Shown: positions 43,628 through 53,541, numbered from the stretch's first letter. The stretch: DNA of 64,000 nucleotides from Candidatus Baltobacteraceae bacterium (GCA_036488875.1 DASXGW010000014.1:1-64000), one strand, 5' to 3'. The notes: a model not told the origin generated them from the sequence alone. Program-made: numbers and translations.

Positions 43628-44454
43628 GCTGCCTCGGCGCCGGCTCTCAGCGCGCTCCAACGCTGCAACAGATTGATGGCCAGCAAAAGCAGAAATGAGG
43701 CGACGAGCATCGCGACTGCGATCGCCGTAGCGCCGGCGTAATCGTACTGCTCGAGTTTCGTTACGATGAGCAGCGGAGTAATTTCGGTTCTCATCGGCAT
43801 GTTTCCAGCGATGAAAATCACGGAGCCGTATTCGCCGATCCCGCGCGCAAAAGCAAGCGCGAAGCCGGTAAGCGCCGCGGGTAACATCGCGGGCAGCAAA
43901 ACGCGGGAGAACACTTTCCAGCGGTCCGCTCCAAGGCTAGCCGCCGCCTCTTCGAGTTCGGGATCGAGATCCTCGAGCACCGGTTGAACGGTCCGCACCA
44001 CGAACGGCAATCCGATGAACGTTAGCGCGATCACGATTCCGAGCGGCGTAAAGGCCGCATGGATTCCCATGGCCGCCAGCGGCTTTCCGAGCCAGCCGTT
44101 AGGAGCGTAGAGCGTCGTGAGCGCGATGCCTGCGATCGCGGTGGGCAGCGCAAACGGCAAATCCACCATAGAATCAAAAAGACGCTTGAGAGGAAACGAG
44201 TAGCGAACGAGCACCCAGGCGACGAGAACCCCGAAGGCGAGATTAATTACCGCTGCGACCATCGACGCGCCAAACGTGATCTCATACGATGCCAACGCGC
44301 GCCGAGCCGTAACGACGTGCCAAAACTGATGCCATCCCAGCGTCGACGATTTGACGAACGTTGCCGAAAGAGGGATGAGGACGATCAGCGAAAGGTAGAG
44401 TACGGTAAAGCCGAGCGCCAGACCGAAGCCCGGCACCACGCTACGCTGTTTCAC
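43624..44454 (-). CDS. cysT: Sulfate ABC transporter permease CysT
   Basis: 276 residues, six membrane helices; [20 protein letters not shown]-type region ([20 protein letters not shown]), EAA loop [20 protein letters not shown] and [20 protein letters not shown] are those of CysT/CysU. Its start overlaps the sulfate-binding protein stop by ATGA. Together with cysW and cysA it forms a chain of 4-base overlaps. Confidence 0.94.
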   Translation of the reverse strand: MKQRSVVPGFGLALGFTVLYLSLIVLIPLSATFVKSSTLGWHQFWHVVTARRALASYEITFGASMVAAVINLAFGVLVAWVLVRYSFPLKRLFDSMVDLPFALPTAIAGIALTTLYAPNGWLGKPLAAMGIHAAFTPLGIVIALTFIGLPFVVRTVQPVLEDLDPELEEAAASLGADRWKVFSRVLLPAMLPAALTGFALAFARGIGEYGSVIFIAGNMPMRTEITPLLIVTKLEQYDYAGATAIAVAMLVASFLLLLAINLLQRWSALRAGAEAA

Positions 44455-45467
44455 TGGCCCGGTTGGTAAATTTGGTCGAAGATCGCGCCGTCGGCGAAGA
44501 AGGCCTTCTGAGCTTTCTGCCAGCCGCCGAAGACCTTGTCGATCGTTACGAGCTTGATGTGAGGGAAGACGTTTGCATACTTCTTTGCAACCGCCGCAAG
44601 CCGGGGGCGATAATAGTGCTTGGCGATGATCTCCTGCCCTTGGGGCGAGTACAGGTATTGCAGGTAGGCTTGCGCGACCGAGCGCGTCCCTTTGGAATCG
44701 ACGATTTTGTCGACGAGCGCGACCGGCGGCTCTGCCAAGATGCTCTGCGACGGCGCCACGATTTCGAACTTGCCTTTGCCGAGTTGGTTTACGGCCAAAA
44801 ACGCATCGCTCTCCCAGGCGATTTCCACGTCGCCGAGACCCCGTTCCACAAAGGTCGTTGTGGAACCACGGGCGCCAGAATCTAAAACGGGAACGTTCTT
44901 ATACAGTTTCGCGACGAAATCGCGCGCCGACGTTTGGCTGCCGCCCGGTCGACTCAGCGCGTACGCCCAAGCCGCCAAGAAGTTCCAGCGAGCCCCTCCT
45001 GAGGTTTTCGGATTCGGCGTAATCACCGAAACGCCGGGACGTACGAGATCGTCCCAATCTTTGACGTGCTTGGGGTTACCCTGCCGAACGAGAAAGACGA
45101 TCGTTGACGTATACGGCGTGCTGTTGTCGGGCAGGCGCGACTGCCAGTTGGCCGGCAGCAGCCCCGCCTTTTGCGAGATTGCATCGATGTCGTACGCCAG
45201 CGCTAAGGTCACGATGTCGGCTTGCAATCCGTCGATGACGGCACGGGCTTGTTTGCCGGAGCCGCCGTTGGATTGCTGGACCGTGACGGTCTGGCCGGTC
45301 TTCTTCTTCCAGTAGGCCGCGAACGCGGCGTTGTACTCCTCGTAGAGTTCGCGCGTCGGATCGTACGACACGTTGAGAATGGTTGCGCCGGCCGCGCGCA
45401 CCGGCTGCAAGGAGCCGAGGCTCGCTGCCAGCAGCGCCGCAGCCGTGAGAAAAGCGAATCTCTTCAT
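44451..45467 (-). CDS. Sulfate/thiosulfate-binding periplasmic protein
   Basis: The ATG at 45467 ([20 protein letters not shown]) lies 1 base after the stop of the barrel gene and gives 338 residues with a signal peptide. The ligand-site phrases [48 protein letters not shown] and [10 protein letters not shown] are those of Sbp/CysP. It delivers sulfate or thiosulfate to CysTWA. Confidence 0.94.
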   Translation of the reverse strand: MKRFAFLTAAALLAASLGSLQPVRAAGATILNVSYDPTRELYEEYNAAFAAYWKKKTGQTVTVQQSNGGSGKQARAVIDGLQADIVTLALAYDIDAISQKAGLLPANWQSRLPDNSTPYTSTIVFLVRQGNPKHVKDWDDLVRPGVSVITPNPKTSGGARWNFLAAWAYALSRPGGSQTSARDFVAKLYKNVPVLDSGARGSTTTFVERGLGDVEIAWESDAFLAVNQLGKGKFEIVAPSQSILAEPPVALVDKIVDSKGTRSVAQAYLQYLYSPQGQEIIAKHYYRPRLAAVAKKYANVFPHIKLVTIDKVFGGWQKAQKAFFADGAIFDQIYQPGQ

Positions 45468-45468
45468 C

Positions 45469-47079
45469 TTAAAAATCGTACTCCAGCATGGCGCGGTTGT
45501 ATTTGAAGAGCGGCTGGCCGCCAAGGAACGTCGCTCCCGAAGTCAAGCCGGTGGGACAATACGAACCCGCCGCACCGCAATACGTATTGCTGTACGAACG
45601 CTGCGCGTATCGATAACGGAACTGCAGGCCGTGATAGGGTCCCGTCTTCGATACGGGCATGAAGCGATAGGTGCCGTCGAGGTTCCACTCGTTGGTGGTT
45701 TGACCGACGAGGGTGTTTCCGTAATTGTACCAGGCGTCGCCGGCGATGAAGATGCCGCGGCCGTTCTGCGACGTATACGTTGCAGCGATCCTATACGACT
45801 GTACGCCTGCACGCCGGTCGGGTTCGCCTTGCGAGATCGACGTCGTGAAGACTGGGTTAGTCGCGTAGTTGTCGGTGTAGGGACTCGCCCAGCCGCCGTA
45901 CGCGACGGTCGTTAGGCCGTTGGGATTGGTGAAGCACTGACCGGAGTTGAGGGGCAAGAAGTAGCCGAGGGTGTTGCCCGGCTGAGGCGGAGACTGCTGC
46001 GTCGGCGTTTTGATTTGGAACGTCGAGTTGCTGCACGAGAAGCCTTTGGGAAGAACGACGTTATCGTACTTCCATGGAACGCCGTCGTAGCTCGCGGCGA
46101 TCACGACCGTCTTGGTGACGTTGAAGCCGAGCTGCGCGCCGAACATCGAACTGGCGATCTTTCCAACGTACGAAGCGCCGGTGTTGCTCTCCCAGCCGCC
46201 CTGCAGGGCGACGTATGGTTTCCAGCGATTCTCTTGCAGCGTGTACTTGGCATCTCCCCAATAGATGTTGACGATATCGTTGACGCTCCATAGGTAACCG
46301 TTGGCGGAGTAATCGCCGCCCTTCGGGGCGTAGCCTATCCGGCCGTAGTAGAACCCGTCCGTGTTGATTCCGCCGCCGCCGGGATTAGCGATGTTGCTTG
46401 CGAGGCCCGTGCCGCCGGCCGGATAACCCGTGATGAGGGTTTGGCTGACGAACGTCGAGCTGTTCCGCGGCTCGAACTGCAGCATACGAGCAAACTCGTA
46501 GGTCCACGGCCCGGGCGTGTATGCGAAATCGCCGCCTTGAAATGCCGCCGGTTTGAGACGCGTGTCGACCGGCGAGGCCCACGGCGAGTTGAAGAGTTGG
46601 TCGCCGACTTTTGCGTAGACGTTGTGGGCGCTGTAGCCGAGATAGCCCTCGTAGAACGTGTTGAGAATGAAGCCCGGAACCGTGTCGTCGGGATTCGTGT
46701 TCGGCGGTTTTTCAGTGACGCACGTACGCCCCTTGGCGTGAAGGAGCGCCGTCGAGCACGTGTCGTCGAACGGATTGGCGTACAAGTACGTGCCGCCGAT
46801 GAAAAAGCCGCCGCCGGCAAAATGGTAGTCGGCGTGCAGATCGATCGCGTTATTGAACGTCGCCTGATTGACCGCGTTCGAGTTGTATTTGGCTCCCGGC
46901 GAATAGTTGAACTGAACGCCCGGGTTGTTCGAGGCGTTCTGCCGGGTGAAGTAATACGCGCGGTAAAAGCCGCTGATCGTCAAGGGATTGGGTGTGGGAG
47001 TGGCAGACGCGGCCGCCTGAGCGATCGCGGCAGGCCCCGGCGTGGCGAGCGCCAATAAAATGCTAGCAAAAGTCAACAT
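45469..47079 (-). CDS. Outer-membrane beta-barrel protein, sulfur operon
   Basis: From ATG 47079 (the further upstream TTG lies in a terminator tail) the protein has 536 residues: signal peptide ([20 protein letters not shown]), Pro/Thr spacer ([12 protein letters not shown]), then alternating strands rich in Tyr, Trp and Gly, ending LEYDF. C-terminal Phe is the BAM recognition residue of barrels. It is paralogous to the gene at 47167. Its stop is 1 base from the sulfate-binding protein start, so it is likely a porin for sulfate or an organosulfur compound; family not recognised. Confidence 0.85.
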   Translation of the reverse strand: MLTFASILLALATPGPAAIAQAAASATPTPNPLTISGFYRAYYFTRQNASNNPGVQFNYSPGAKYNSNAVNQATFNNAIDLHADYHFAGGGFFIGGTYLYANPFDDTCSTALLHAKGRTCVTEKPPNTNPDDTVPGFILNTFYEGYLGYSAHNVYAKVGDQLFNSPWASPVDTRLKPAAFQGGDFAYTPGPWTYEFARMLQFEPRNSSTFVSQTLITGYPAGGTGLASNIANPGGGGINTDGFYYGRIGYAPKGGDYSANGYLWSVNDIVNIYWGDAKYTLQENRWKPYVALQGGWESNTGASYVGKIASSMFGAQLGFNVTKTVVIAASYDGVPWKYDNVVLPKGFSCSNSTFQIKTPTQQSPPQPGNTLGYFLPLNSGQCFTNPNGLTTVAYGGWASPYTDNYATNPVFTTSISQGEPDRRAGVQSYRIAATYTSQNGRGIFIAGDAWYNYGNTLVGQTTNEWNLDGTYRFMPVSKTGPYHGLQFRYRYAQRSYSNTYCGAAGSYCPTGLTSGATFLGGQPLFKYNRAMLEYDF

Positions 47080-47090
47080 TCCAAAAATGT

Positions 47091-47102
47091 TAACTAAAGT
47101 TA
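47091..47102. promoter_or_regulatory. AT-rich dyad before the sulfur operon
   Basis: taactaaagtta is a near-perfect dyad (TAACT-TT-AGTTA on the minus strand) in an unusually AT-rich 35-base stretch just upstream of the barrel start and directly after the terminator of the upstream gene. It is a candidate operator/promoter for the sulfur operon. Confidence 0.35.
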
Positions 47103-47115
47103 TTAAATAAAGCAA

Positions 47116-47139
47116 GAGCCCCTCTACGAAGAGGGGCTC
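47116..47139 (-). terminator. Terminator between the two barrel genes
   Basis: A perfect 9-pair GC-rich stem (gagcccctc/gaggggctc) with a 6-base loop, followed on the minus strand by TTGCTTTATTT. It lies 28 bases past the stop of the 47167-48858 gene and separates it from the sulfur operon. Confidence 0.9.
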
Positions 47140-47166
47140 CTTCTTTTGGTTGCGGCTTCTAGAAGG

Positions 47167-48858
47167 CTAGAAGTCGTATTCCAACTGGGCGCGGTTGTAC
47201 TTGAAGAGCGGCAGGCCACCGAGGTAACCGCTGCCGATCGTGGCTCCCACGGGACAGCTGGTGCCCTGGTCGCCGCAGATCGTGTTGGTCTGCGAGCGCT
47301 GAGCGTACCGGTAGCGCAGCATCAGGCCGTGGTAGAGGCCCTTACCTACCGGGTTGAGCTTGTAACTGCCGTCGAGGTTCCACTCGTTGGTGTTTTGGCC
47401 AACCAGCGCGTTGCCGTAGTTGTACCACGCGTCGCTGGCGATGAAGACGGCCCGCTTGTTCGTCGTGGTGAACGTCGCGGCGACTTTCCACGAGGTACCC
47501 GGGGCGCGGCGGTCCGCCATGCCTTGCGAGATCTGCGTCGTGAAGATCGGATCCGTCGCGTAGCTATCGGTGTACGGGCTCGCCCATCCGCCGTAGTACA
47601 CGCTGGTCGTGCCGTTTGTGTTGGTGAAGCACTGGCCGGCGTTGCTCGGCAAGAAGTACGGCAGCGTGTGAACGACGATGCCGGTGTGCGTGTTGGACTT
47701 GAACTGGAAGTTCGAGTTGCTGCACTCCCAGTTGATCGACGAGAGATAGGCCGTCGAAACCGTGTCGGTCTGCCACGGAACGTAGTCGAATCCGCCGGTG
47801 ATGAGCAGGTTCTTCGTCGGGTTCACACCGGCTTGGATGCCCATGAGCTGGCTGTTGATCTTACCGATCACCGACTGTCCGGCGTTGTTTTCCCAGCCGC
47901 CTTGAAGCGCGATGTACGGCTTGAGCTCGTTTTGGTTCAACGTGTAGCGGCCGTCCCCCCAGAACATGCTGACGATGTCGTGCACGCCCCAGAAGTAGCC
48001 GTTGACGCTGTAGTTCGATTCCTTTGGCGCGAGCCCGGCGTGGAAGAACGTGAAGCCCGAGGTGCCGATGCCGTTACACGCGGCGCCTTTGCAGTTGCCG
48101 AGGAAGATATTCGAAGCTAAACCCGGCGAACCGGCCGGAAAGCTGGTGAGCAACGTTTGGTTCGTGAAGTTGTTGCTCGTGCGATTTTGGAAACCGAAGA
48201 AGTTGCCGGTTTCAATCGTCAAACCGTTGTCGAAGTGATGCGCGATGTTCAAGCCTTGGTAGTAGGCGGCTTTCACGCGCGAGTCCGAGGTCGGCGTCCA
48301 CGGCTGATTGAACGAAATATCGCCGCCGATGGCATCCCAACCCTTATCCTTGTAGCCGACGTACGTCTCCGGGAACGTATCGAGGCCGAAGCCCGGCAAC
48401 GTGTCGTCGGGATTGGTGTTCGGCGGGGACTGCGATACGCAGGGCTTGCCTTTTGCATGCGAAGCCGCGGTATTGCACGGGCCGGCAAACGGCTGCGCGA
48501 CGAGGTACGAGCCGCCGACGTACCAACCGGTAAAGGGCAGCTGATAGTCGGCGTGCAGAAGAACGGCGTTGTTCAGGCTGGCCTGGTTGACGCCGTTGCT
48601 GACGTACTTGGCACCGGGCGAGAAGTTGAACTGCGTGCCCGGATTGTTCGTCGCGTTTTGCCGCGTGAAGTAGTACGAGCGGAAGTATCCGCGTACCGAT
48701 AGCGGATTCGGCGTCGGCGTGGGGGTGGGCTCGGTGTCGGTCTGAGCGACCACGGTCTTCGCGGCTGGTGTTGCCTTTGTTTCCGCCAGCGCGAACGACG
48801 TGCTCGTCAGAACGATCGCCACAGCTACCCATGCGCCGCGAACGAAAGTCGATAACAC
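47167..48858 (-). CDS. Outer-membrane beta-barrel protein (paralogue)
   Basis: 563 residues from GTG 48858 with AAAGGAGA 11 bases upstream. Signal peptide (MLSTFVRGAWVAVAIVLTST), a Pro/Thr linker (TEPTPTPTPNPLSVRG), then a barrel with the same landmarks as the 45469 protein: [50 protein letters not shown] and terminal LEYDF. Four Cys lie in long loops. Likely a porin-type channel; substrate unknown. It is monocistronic, with its own terminator. Confidence 0.85.
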   Translation of the reverse strand: MLSTFVRGAWVAVAIVLTSTSFALAETKATPAAKTVVAQTDTEPTPTPTPNPLSVRGYFRSYYFTRQNATNNPGTQFNFSPGAKYVSNGVNQASLNNAVLLHADYQLPFTGWYVGGSYLVAQPFAGPCNTAASHAKGKPCVSQSPPNTNPDDTLPGFGLDTFPETYVGYKDKGWDAIGGDISFNQPWTPTSDSRVKAAYYQGLNIAHHFDNGLTIETGNFFGFQNRTSNNFTNQTLLTSFPAGSPGLASNIFLGNCKGAACNGIGTSGFTFFHAGLAPKESNYSVNGYFWGVHDIVSMFWGDGRYTLNQNELKPYIALQGGWENNAGQSVIGKINSQLMGIQAGVNPTKNLLITGGFDYVPWQTDTVSTAYLSSINWECSNSNFQFKSNTHTGIVVHTLPYFLPSNAGQCFTNTNGTTSVYYGGWASPYTDSYATDPIFTTQISQGMADRRAPGTSWKVAATFTTTNKRAVFIASDAWYNYGNALVGQNTNEWNLDGSYKLNPVGKGLYHGLMLRYRYAQRSQTNTICGDQGTSCPVGATIGSGYLGGLPLFKYNRAQLEYDF

Positions 48859-48881
48859 GATAAAAAAGTCTCCTTTAAACG

Positions 48882-48911
48882 AAACTGGTTCGAGTTTCCT
48901 CGAACCAGTTT
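48882..48911. terminator. Perfect 13-pair inverted repeat
   Basis: Arms 48882-48894 and 48899-48911 (aaactggttcgag/ctcgaaccagttt) with loop tttc. It lies about 70 bases past the stop of the lipoprotein gene and 25 bases upstream of the paralogous barrel start, so it most likely terminates the lipoprotein transcript on the minus strand. There is no strong T-run; an operator role for the barrel gene is possible. Confidence 0.6.
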
Positions 48912-48978
48912 AGCCTTTGGCGATTAAGCTCGGTTTAACGAGGGCTTAAACGACCTAACGGGTCCCTCCCGGCTTACG

Positions 48979-49503
48979 CTAGTGGTTTGACCGCGGCTTG
49001 CCGACCACGACGCCGCTGGTCGTGAAGGTCAACGTCACCTTGAGCGTCGCCTTATTAGCGCCCGTGAACGTGACCAGGCAGGCGCCGGCGGCCCCCTTGG
49101 AGGTGGCCTTCACGGTGTACTTGCCCTTCTTGGCCGCTTTGCCGGAGGCCGGCGACAGCGCGTACGTCGCGCTGGCGGTCTTGGGGCAGTTGTTCGTGAA
49201 CCCCGAGACGGCCTTAAACGCGTACTTGAAATTCGTAAAGCCCTTCTGCGTCACCGTAAAGGTCGCACTGTAGCCGGCGGTCGCCGGCGCAGTGCTATAG
49301 AGGTCGATCTCGGGCTTGCCCCCGACCTTATTGCCCTTATAGGCGATCGGGGCGGCGGCGTTGGGAGCCAGGGAAACGCCCGGCATCGCGGGGCCTCCCG
49401 GGTTCACCGACGGCGTCATTTGGCTCGAGCCGGAACATCCTGAAAGAACGAGTACCGAGGCCACTGATAAAGCAACGGCGCCACCAATGAACTTCTTCAA
49501 CAC
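48979..49503 (-). CDS. Lipoprotein of unknown function
   Basis: 174 residues from GTG 49503 with GGAGG 10 bases upstream. Lipobox LSGC (about residue 22) follows a typical signal (MLKKFIGGAVALSVASVLVL). The mature part starts with a Pro/Gly/Ser linker and becomes a small beta-rich domain (EIDLYSTAPATAGYSATFTV, KYTVKATSKGAAGACLVTFT) with two Cys that may pair. No family recognised. Confidence 0.75.
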   Translation of the reverse strand: MLKKFIGGAVALSVASVLVLSGCSGSSQMTPSVNPGGPAMPGVSLAPNAAAPIAYKGNKVGGKPEIDLYSTAPATAGYSATFTVTQKGFTNFKYAFKAVSGFTNNCPKTASATYALSPASGKAAKKGKYTVKATSKGAAGACLVTFTGANKATLKVTLTFTTSGVVVGKPRSNH

Positions 49504-49623
49504 TTATAAGCCCTCCGAGTGGGTGACAGTCTTTCCCTTGCTTGCAGCATAACTCCTGGGCGTCCAAGAACCGTCCACCCCAGTACAAGCAAGCGGGAAA
49601 GCGTGCAAGCGAGACTTCGAACG

Positions 49624-50418
49624 CTAGCCGAAGCGGCCGGTGATGTAGTCTTCGGTTCGTTTGTCGCGGGGTTTAGTAAAGATCGACGCCGTCGTGTCGC
49701 TTTCGACCAAATCTCCCAGTAAGAAGAACGCGGTGTAATCGCTCATGCGCGCCGCCTGCTGCATCGAGTGCGTCACGATGACGACCGTAAACTCTTTCTT
49801 GAGCGTTTCGATGAGGTCTTCGATTTTGCTGGTGGCGATCGGATCGAGCGCCGAAGCCGGCTCGTCCATCAGAATCACTTCCGGATCGACGGCAAGACAG
49901 CGCGCGATGCACAAACGCTGCTGTTGTCCGCCGGAGAGATCGAGCGCCGAACGTTCGAGACGATCCTTGACTTCGTCCCACAACGCGGCGCGGCGCAGAC
50001 TGCGTTCGCAGATCTCCATCAAGCGTTTCTGATCGCGCTCGCCGTGAATGCGCGGACCGTACACGACGTTTTCGAAAATCGGTTTGGGAAACGGGTTGGG
50101 CCGTTGAAACACCATGCCGATCCGGTGACGAACGGTAACCGGGTCGACGTCGGGTGCGTAGATGTCTTGACCGTCGAGCTTCACGCTGCCGGTAACGCGA
50201 GCTCCCGGCGTGAGATCGTGCATGCGATTGAGCGCGCGAATGAACGTCGACTTACCGCATCCGGACGGGCCGATCAACGCCGTCACGCGGTTTTCGCGCA
50301 TGCGCAACGACGCGTTTTTGATCGCGTGAAAGCTTCCGTAATGAATGTCGAGCGAGTCGACGTTGAGCTTAGCCTCCATCGAAACGTTCGGAAGCTCCTG
50401 AGCGGAGGTCATGCGCAC
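49624..50418 (-). CDS. pstB: Phosphate ABC transporter ATP-binding protein
   Basis: 264 residues: [20 protein letters not shown], Walker [41 protein letters not shown] (highly PstB-specific), signature [20 protein letters not shown], Walker [20 protein letters not shown]. It energises phosphate uptake by PstSCA. Those genes are absent from the window; instead a PhoR/PhoB-like pair lies upstream on the same strand. Confidence 0.95.
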   Translation of the reverse strand: MRMTSAQELPNVSMEAKLNVDSLDIHYGSFHAIKNASLRMRENRVTALIGPSGCGKSTFIRALNRMHDLTPGARVTGSVKLDGQDIYAPDVDPVTVRHRIGMVFQRPNPFPKPIFENVVYGPRIHGERDQKRLMEICERSLRRAALWDEVKDRLERSALDLSGGQQQRLCIARCLAVDPEVILMDEPASALDPIATSKIEDLIETLKKEFTVVIVTHSMQQAARMSDYTAFFLLGDLVESDTTASIFTKPRDKRTEDYITGRFG

Positions 50419-50467
50419 GAGTATTCTTCCACGCCCCTAAGGGGGCCCGCGACGTATTAACGATATA

Positions 50468-50626
50468 TTAAGACTCGGCGCACGCGACGTCAGGGCGCGC
50501 CGCGTCGACGAACCATTCCCGTGCATCCCGCAAGGTCATACCGCGGCAATACTCTTCCAAGAAGGCCAAAATCTGCGCTCGCATCAGCGCTTCGGCCTCG
50601 GCATGATCCCGGAAGGGCGCCATCAT
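50468..50626 (-). CDS. Small protein (52 aa)
   Basis: ATG at 50626 opens MMAPFRDHAEAEALMRAQIL, ending VACAES at TAA 50468-50470. Helical and acidic, with one or two Cys. It lies between the sensor kinase and pstB on the same strand; the ribosome site is weak. The protein-like composition (FLEEYCRGMTLRDAREWFVD) suggests a real small gene, but no family is recognised. Confidence 0.5.
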   Translation of the reverse strand: MMAPFRDHAEAEALMRAQILAFLEEYCRGMTLRDAREWFVDAARPDVACAES

Positions 50627-50681
50627 GTCGCCAGCCTAACACCATCACGTTAGGTTGCGCTTATGGATTGCCAAACGGCTC

Positions 50682-51872
50682 TTAAGCTTCGCGCTTGATC
50701 CGCATGATCGGCAAGCGAATCGTAAACGCGGTTCCGCGTCCGAGCATCGATTCGGCCGAAATCGCACCGCCGTGCGCGTCGACGATGCCTTTGACGATCG
50801 CCAGACCGAGCCCGGCTCCGCCGCTTTCACGCGTGCGGGATCGATCGACCACGTAAAACCGCTCGAAGATGTGCGGGAGATCGCGGTACGGAATGCCTTC
50901 GCCGGTATCGCGGACGCGAACGAAGGCATCGCTTCCGTGCGCGTCGAGCTCGATTTTTACGCGGCCGCCCGCGTTGGTGTGGCGCAGCGCGTTGTCGACG
51001 AGATTCACGAACACTTGCGACAGCCGGGCGGGATCGGCTTCGACGCGAACCGGCCGCAAGGTCACGAGCTCGAGCGAGATGCCTTTGTTTGCAGCTTGCG
51101 GTTCGAACGACGAAAGGATCGGGCTTACGACCTCTTCGAGATCGATTTCGCGCAGCTCGAGCTTGAGCTGGCCCGACTCCGCGCGCGCTTGTTCGAGCAG
51201 TTGACCCACGAGCGCCGTGAGCCGGTCGACTTGCCCGAGCGCTTGCGGTAAAAACAGGTCGCGCGCCTCTTCGTCGGGCGCCTCCAGTACCGTCTCGAGC
51301 ATGAGCTTGATCGACGACAACGGCGTACGCAGCTCGTGCGAAACGTTGGAGAGAAACTCTTTACGAGCCCGATCGAGCCGCACGAGCGCGGTTTGATCGT
51401 CGGCGAAGACGACGACGCGCTGCGGCGTGGGCGTTTGCTCCTCGCCGACGACCGGATACACCGATACGCGAAAGACGCGCTGTCCTTGCGTACCGGTGAG
51501 CATCAGCGGCGCGACCGAACCTTCGCCCGCGAGCGCGTCGGCGATGCGGCTTTCCAGCTCGACGTTTTGAATCGCTTCGATGACGTGCGCGCCGACCGCG
51601 CGGTTGACGTCGAAGCCGAAGATCGTTGCCGCTGCCGGATTGGCGAAATCGACGTGACGGCGCCGGTCGACGATAATGACGCCGATCGGCAGCGCGCGCA
51701 CCAAGCGGACGAAAGGCGTATCCGAGGGCATCGGCGCGTGCACCGGCGGTGCCGGCAGCTCTGCCGCGGGGCGTGAAGCCGCGGGCGGCATCAACGCGCG
51801 TCCGAGTAGAACGCCCGCAACGATACCGAGCGCTGCGGTCACTGCCGGCAACGCCCAGGCATACTCGGTCAT
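50682..51872 (-). CDS. phoR: PhoR-like sensor histidine kinase
   Basis: 396 residues: an N-terminal membrane helix (WALPAVTAALGIVAGVLLGR), a PAS domain (LPIGVIIVDRRRHVDFANPA), HisKA with the phospho-His in FLSNVSHELRTPLSSI, and HATPase (FVNLVDNALRHTN, VRDTGEGIPYRDLPHIFERF, GGAGLGLAIVKGIVDAHGG). Order and length match PhoR. It presumably phosphorylates the adjacent response regulator; the phosphate link rests on pstB nearby. Confidence 0.87.
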   Translation of the reverse strand: MTEYAWALPAVTAALGIVAGVLLGRALMPPAASRPAAELPAPPVHAPMPSDTPFVRLVRALPIGVIIVDRRRHVDFANPAAATIFGFDVNRAVGAHVIEAIQNVELESRIADALAGEGSVAPLMLTGTQGQRVFRVSVYPVVGEEQTPTPQRVVVFADDQTALVRLDRARKEFLSNVSHELRTPLSSIKLMLETVLEAPDEEARDLFLPQALGQVDRLTALVGQLLEQARAESGQLKLELREIDLEEVVSPILSSFEPQAANKGISLELVTLRPVRVEADPARLSQVFVNLVDNALRHTNAGGRVKIELDAHGSDAFVRVRDTGEGIPYRDLPHIFERFYVVDRSRTRESGGAGLGLAIVKGIVDAHGGAISAESMLGRGTAFTIRLPIMRIKREA

Positions 51873-51885
51873 CTCGGCAAGCGGC

Positions 51886-52626
51886 CTACGCTTTGAACAT
51901 ATACCCGCGGCTGCGCACGGTCAGAATGTGCCGCGGTGTCCGCGAGTCTTCTTCTATTTTTTCGCGCAGCCAGCGAATGTGCACGCTGACCGTTTGCTGC
52001 TCGCCCTCAAAGTCGTAGCCCCAAACCTTATCGAGCAACGTTTGGCGCGTCACGACGCGCCCGTTATTCTCCATCAGCACTCGCAAGAGCGCGAACTCCT
52101 TGGGCGCCAAGGACACTTCCTTACCGCGAACGGTCAGTTGCTGACGCGAAGGATCGAGCGTGATCTCCCCGAGCGCTATCGCTTCGTCGTGTCCGGATTG
52201 AATCGGCGCGGGCCGGCGCAAACGCGCTTTCACGCGCGCCAGGAACTCGTGCAGCGCGAACGGCTTGGTGACGTAATCGTCGGCCCCGAGCTCGAGCGCG
52301 AGAACCTTGTCGATCTCCTGATCTTTCGCGGTAAGCATGATGATCGGCACGGAGCTGAACTTGCGAATTTCTTTGCACGCTTCGATGCCGTCGAGCACCG
52401 GAAGCATGATGTCGAGCACCACCAAGTCGGGCTGCTCGCGCTGCGCCATAGCGATCGCGCTGCGGCCGTCACTTGCCGTCACGACGGCGTATCCGCTGCG
52501 CTCGAGATTGAATCGCAGGGTCTGCAGAATGGCCGACTCGTCGTCGACGACCAGGATTTTCTTATTGAAATCCGGGCTTTTGACGAACGCGCCCCGCGTC
52601 GACTTCATCTCCAACTGTCCGTTCAT
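51886..52626 (-). CDS. phoB: PhoB-like OmpR-family response regulator
   Basis: 246 residues: receiver domain (KKILVVDDESAILQTLRFNL, phospho-Asp in DLVVLDIMLPVLDGIE, Lys in IMLTAKDQEIDKVLALELGA) and a C-terminal winged helix (LTVRGKEVSLAPKEFALLRV, RWLREKIEEDSRTPRHILTV). Starts 13 bases upstream of the kinase. Its start region overlaps the end of the dehydrogenase gene by 65 bases; Met7 (52608) is an alternative start but still overlaps. Confidence 0.88.
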   Translation of the reverse strand: MNGQLEMKSTRGAFVKSPDFNKKILVVDDESAILQTLRFNLERSGYAVVTASDGRSAIAMAQREQPDLVVLDIMLPVLDGIEACKEIRKFSSVPIIMLTAKDQEIDKVLALELGADDYVTKPFALHEFLARVKARLRRPAPIQSGHDEAIALGEITLDPSRQQLTVRGKEVSLAPKEFALLRVLMENNGRVVTRQTLLDKVWGYDFEGEQQTVSVHIRWLREKIEEDSRTPRHILTVRSRGYMFKA

Positions 52627-53485
52627 ACGATTTTGCTATAGCGCTGTAATCCAGCGCTCCGTCTCCCTCTGAGGAGCGAAGAGTGTAAAGTTGGTACGCC
52701 AGCGCGGTTGCGGGCATTGGGTAGCTCGTAGCCTTTGCCGTATCGAGCGCCGCCGCGATGTCTTTGCGCAGCAGATCGAGCGCAAAGCCGCCGTCGAAGG
52801 TGCCGGCCAGCCAGGTCTTCGGCAGCCACCGCTCCAGCACATAGTTGGAAGCGGTTGCCGACGCAAGAACTTTGCACACGGCGTCCAAATCGGCGCCCGC
52901 CCGCTGCGCGAAGACCAGACCTTCGACATTCGCGATCATCGTATTGGCGATAATGATCTGGTTAACGAGCTTGACTGTTTCTCCCATTCCAACGGGTCCG
53001 AGGTGGTGCGGCGTCCCCATCGCCTTGAGGATCGGTTCGACGTGCGCGAAGTCGCCGGGTGATGCGCCGACCATGATGGCGAGCGTTCCGTCGGCGGCGC
53101 GCACCGGTCCGCCGCTCACCGGCGCGTCGACGAACCGCAGGCCGCGCTCGGCGAGCCGGCTCGAAAACGTACGCGACGCAACCGGGGAAATGGTCGACAT
53201 GTCGATCGCCGTGGCGCCCGGCTGCGCGCCGGCCGCAAACCCCCGCTCGCCGAAAAGTACCTCTTCGACCTGCGGCGCGTCGGGTACGCAGATGACGACC
53301 GTATCGCTCGCCGATGCAACCGCGGCCGGATCGGCCGCTTCGATGACGCCGTCGCCGCGGAGGCGGTCGAGGGCTTCGCGACGGCGATGAGCCGACGCGG
53401 TGACCGCAAAGCCGGCCCGTCGCAAGGTTCGCGCCATGGGTTCGCCCATGGCGCCTAATCCGACAAACCCGACACGTCGATCCAC
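52562..53485 (-). CDS. Beta-hydroxyacid dehydrogenase (3-hydroxyisobutyrate type)
   Basis: 307 residues: Rossmann motif VGFVGLGAMGEPMARTLRRA, DAPVSGGPVRAADGTLAIMV (substrate loop), catalytic-Lys region GMGETVKLVNQIIIANTMIA and LLRKDIAAALDTAKATSYPM. NAD(P)-dependent oxidation of a small 3-hydroxyacid or reduction of a semialdehyde; the exact substrate is not clear. The last 20 codons overlap the response regulator start in another frame. Confidence 0.88.
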   Translation of the reverse strand: MDRRVGFVGLGAMGEPMARTLRRAGFAVTASAHRRREALDRLRGDGVIEAADPAAVASASDTVVICVPDAPQVEEVLFGERGFAAGAQPGATAIDMSTISPVASRTFSSRLAERGLRFVDAPVSGGPVRAADGTLAIMVGASPGDFAHVEPILKAMGTPHHLGPVGMGETVKLVNQIIIANTMIANVEGLVFAQRAGADLDAVCKVLASATASNYVLERWLPKTWLAGTFDGGFALDLLRKDIAAALDTAKATSYPMPATALAYQLYTLRSSEGDGALDYSAIAKSYERTVGDEVDAGRVRQKPGFQ

Positions 53486-53541
53486 CTGCCGCCCAATTGG
53501 CGAGAGGCGGTGTGGAACCTCCGCCGAAGGCGTTTCGAGCT

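Noticed and set aside
48882-48911. Small regulatory RNA hairpin
   Set aside because: A perfect stem alone is better explained as the transcript end of the lipoprotein gene; no promoter is visible.
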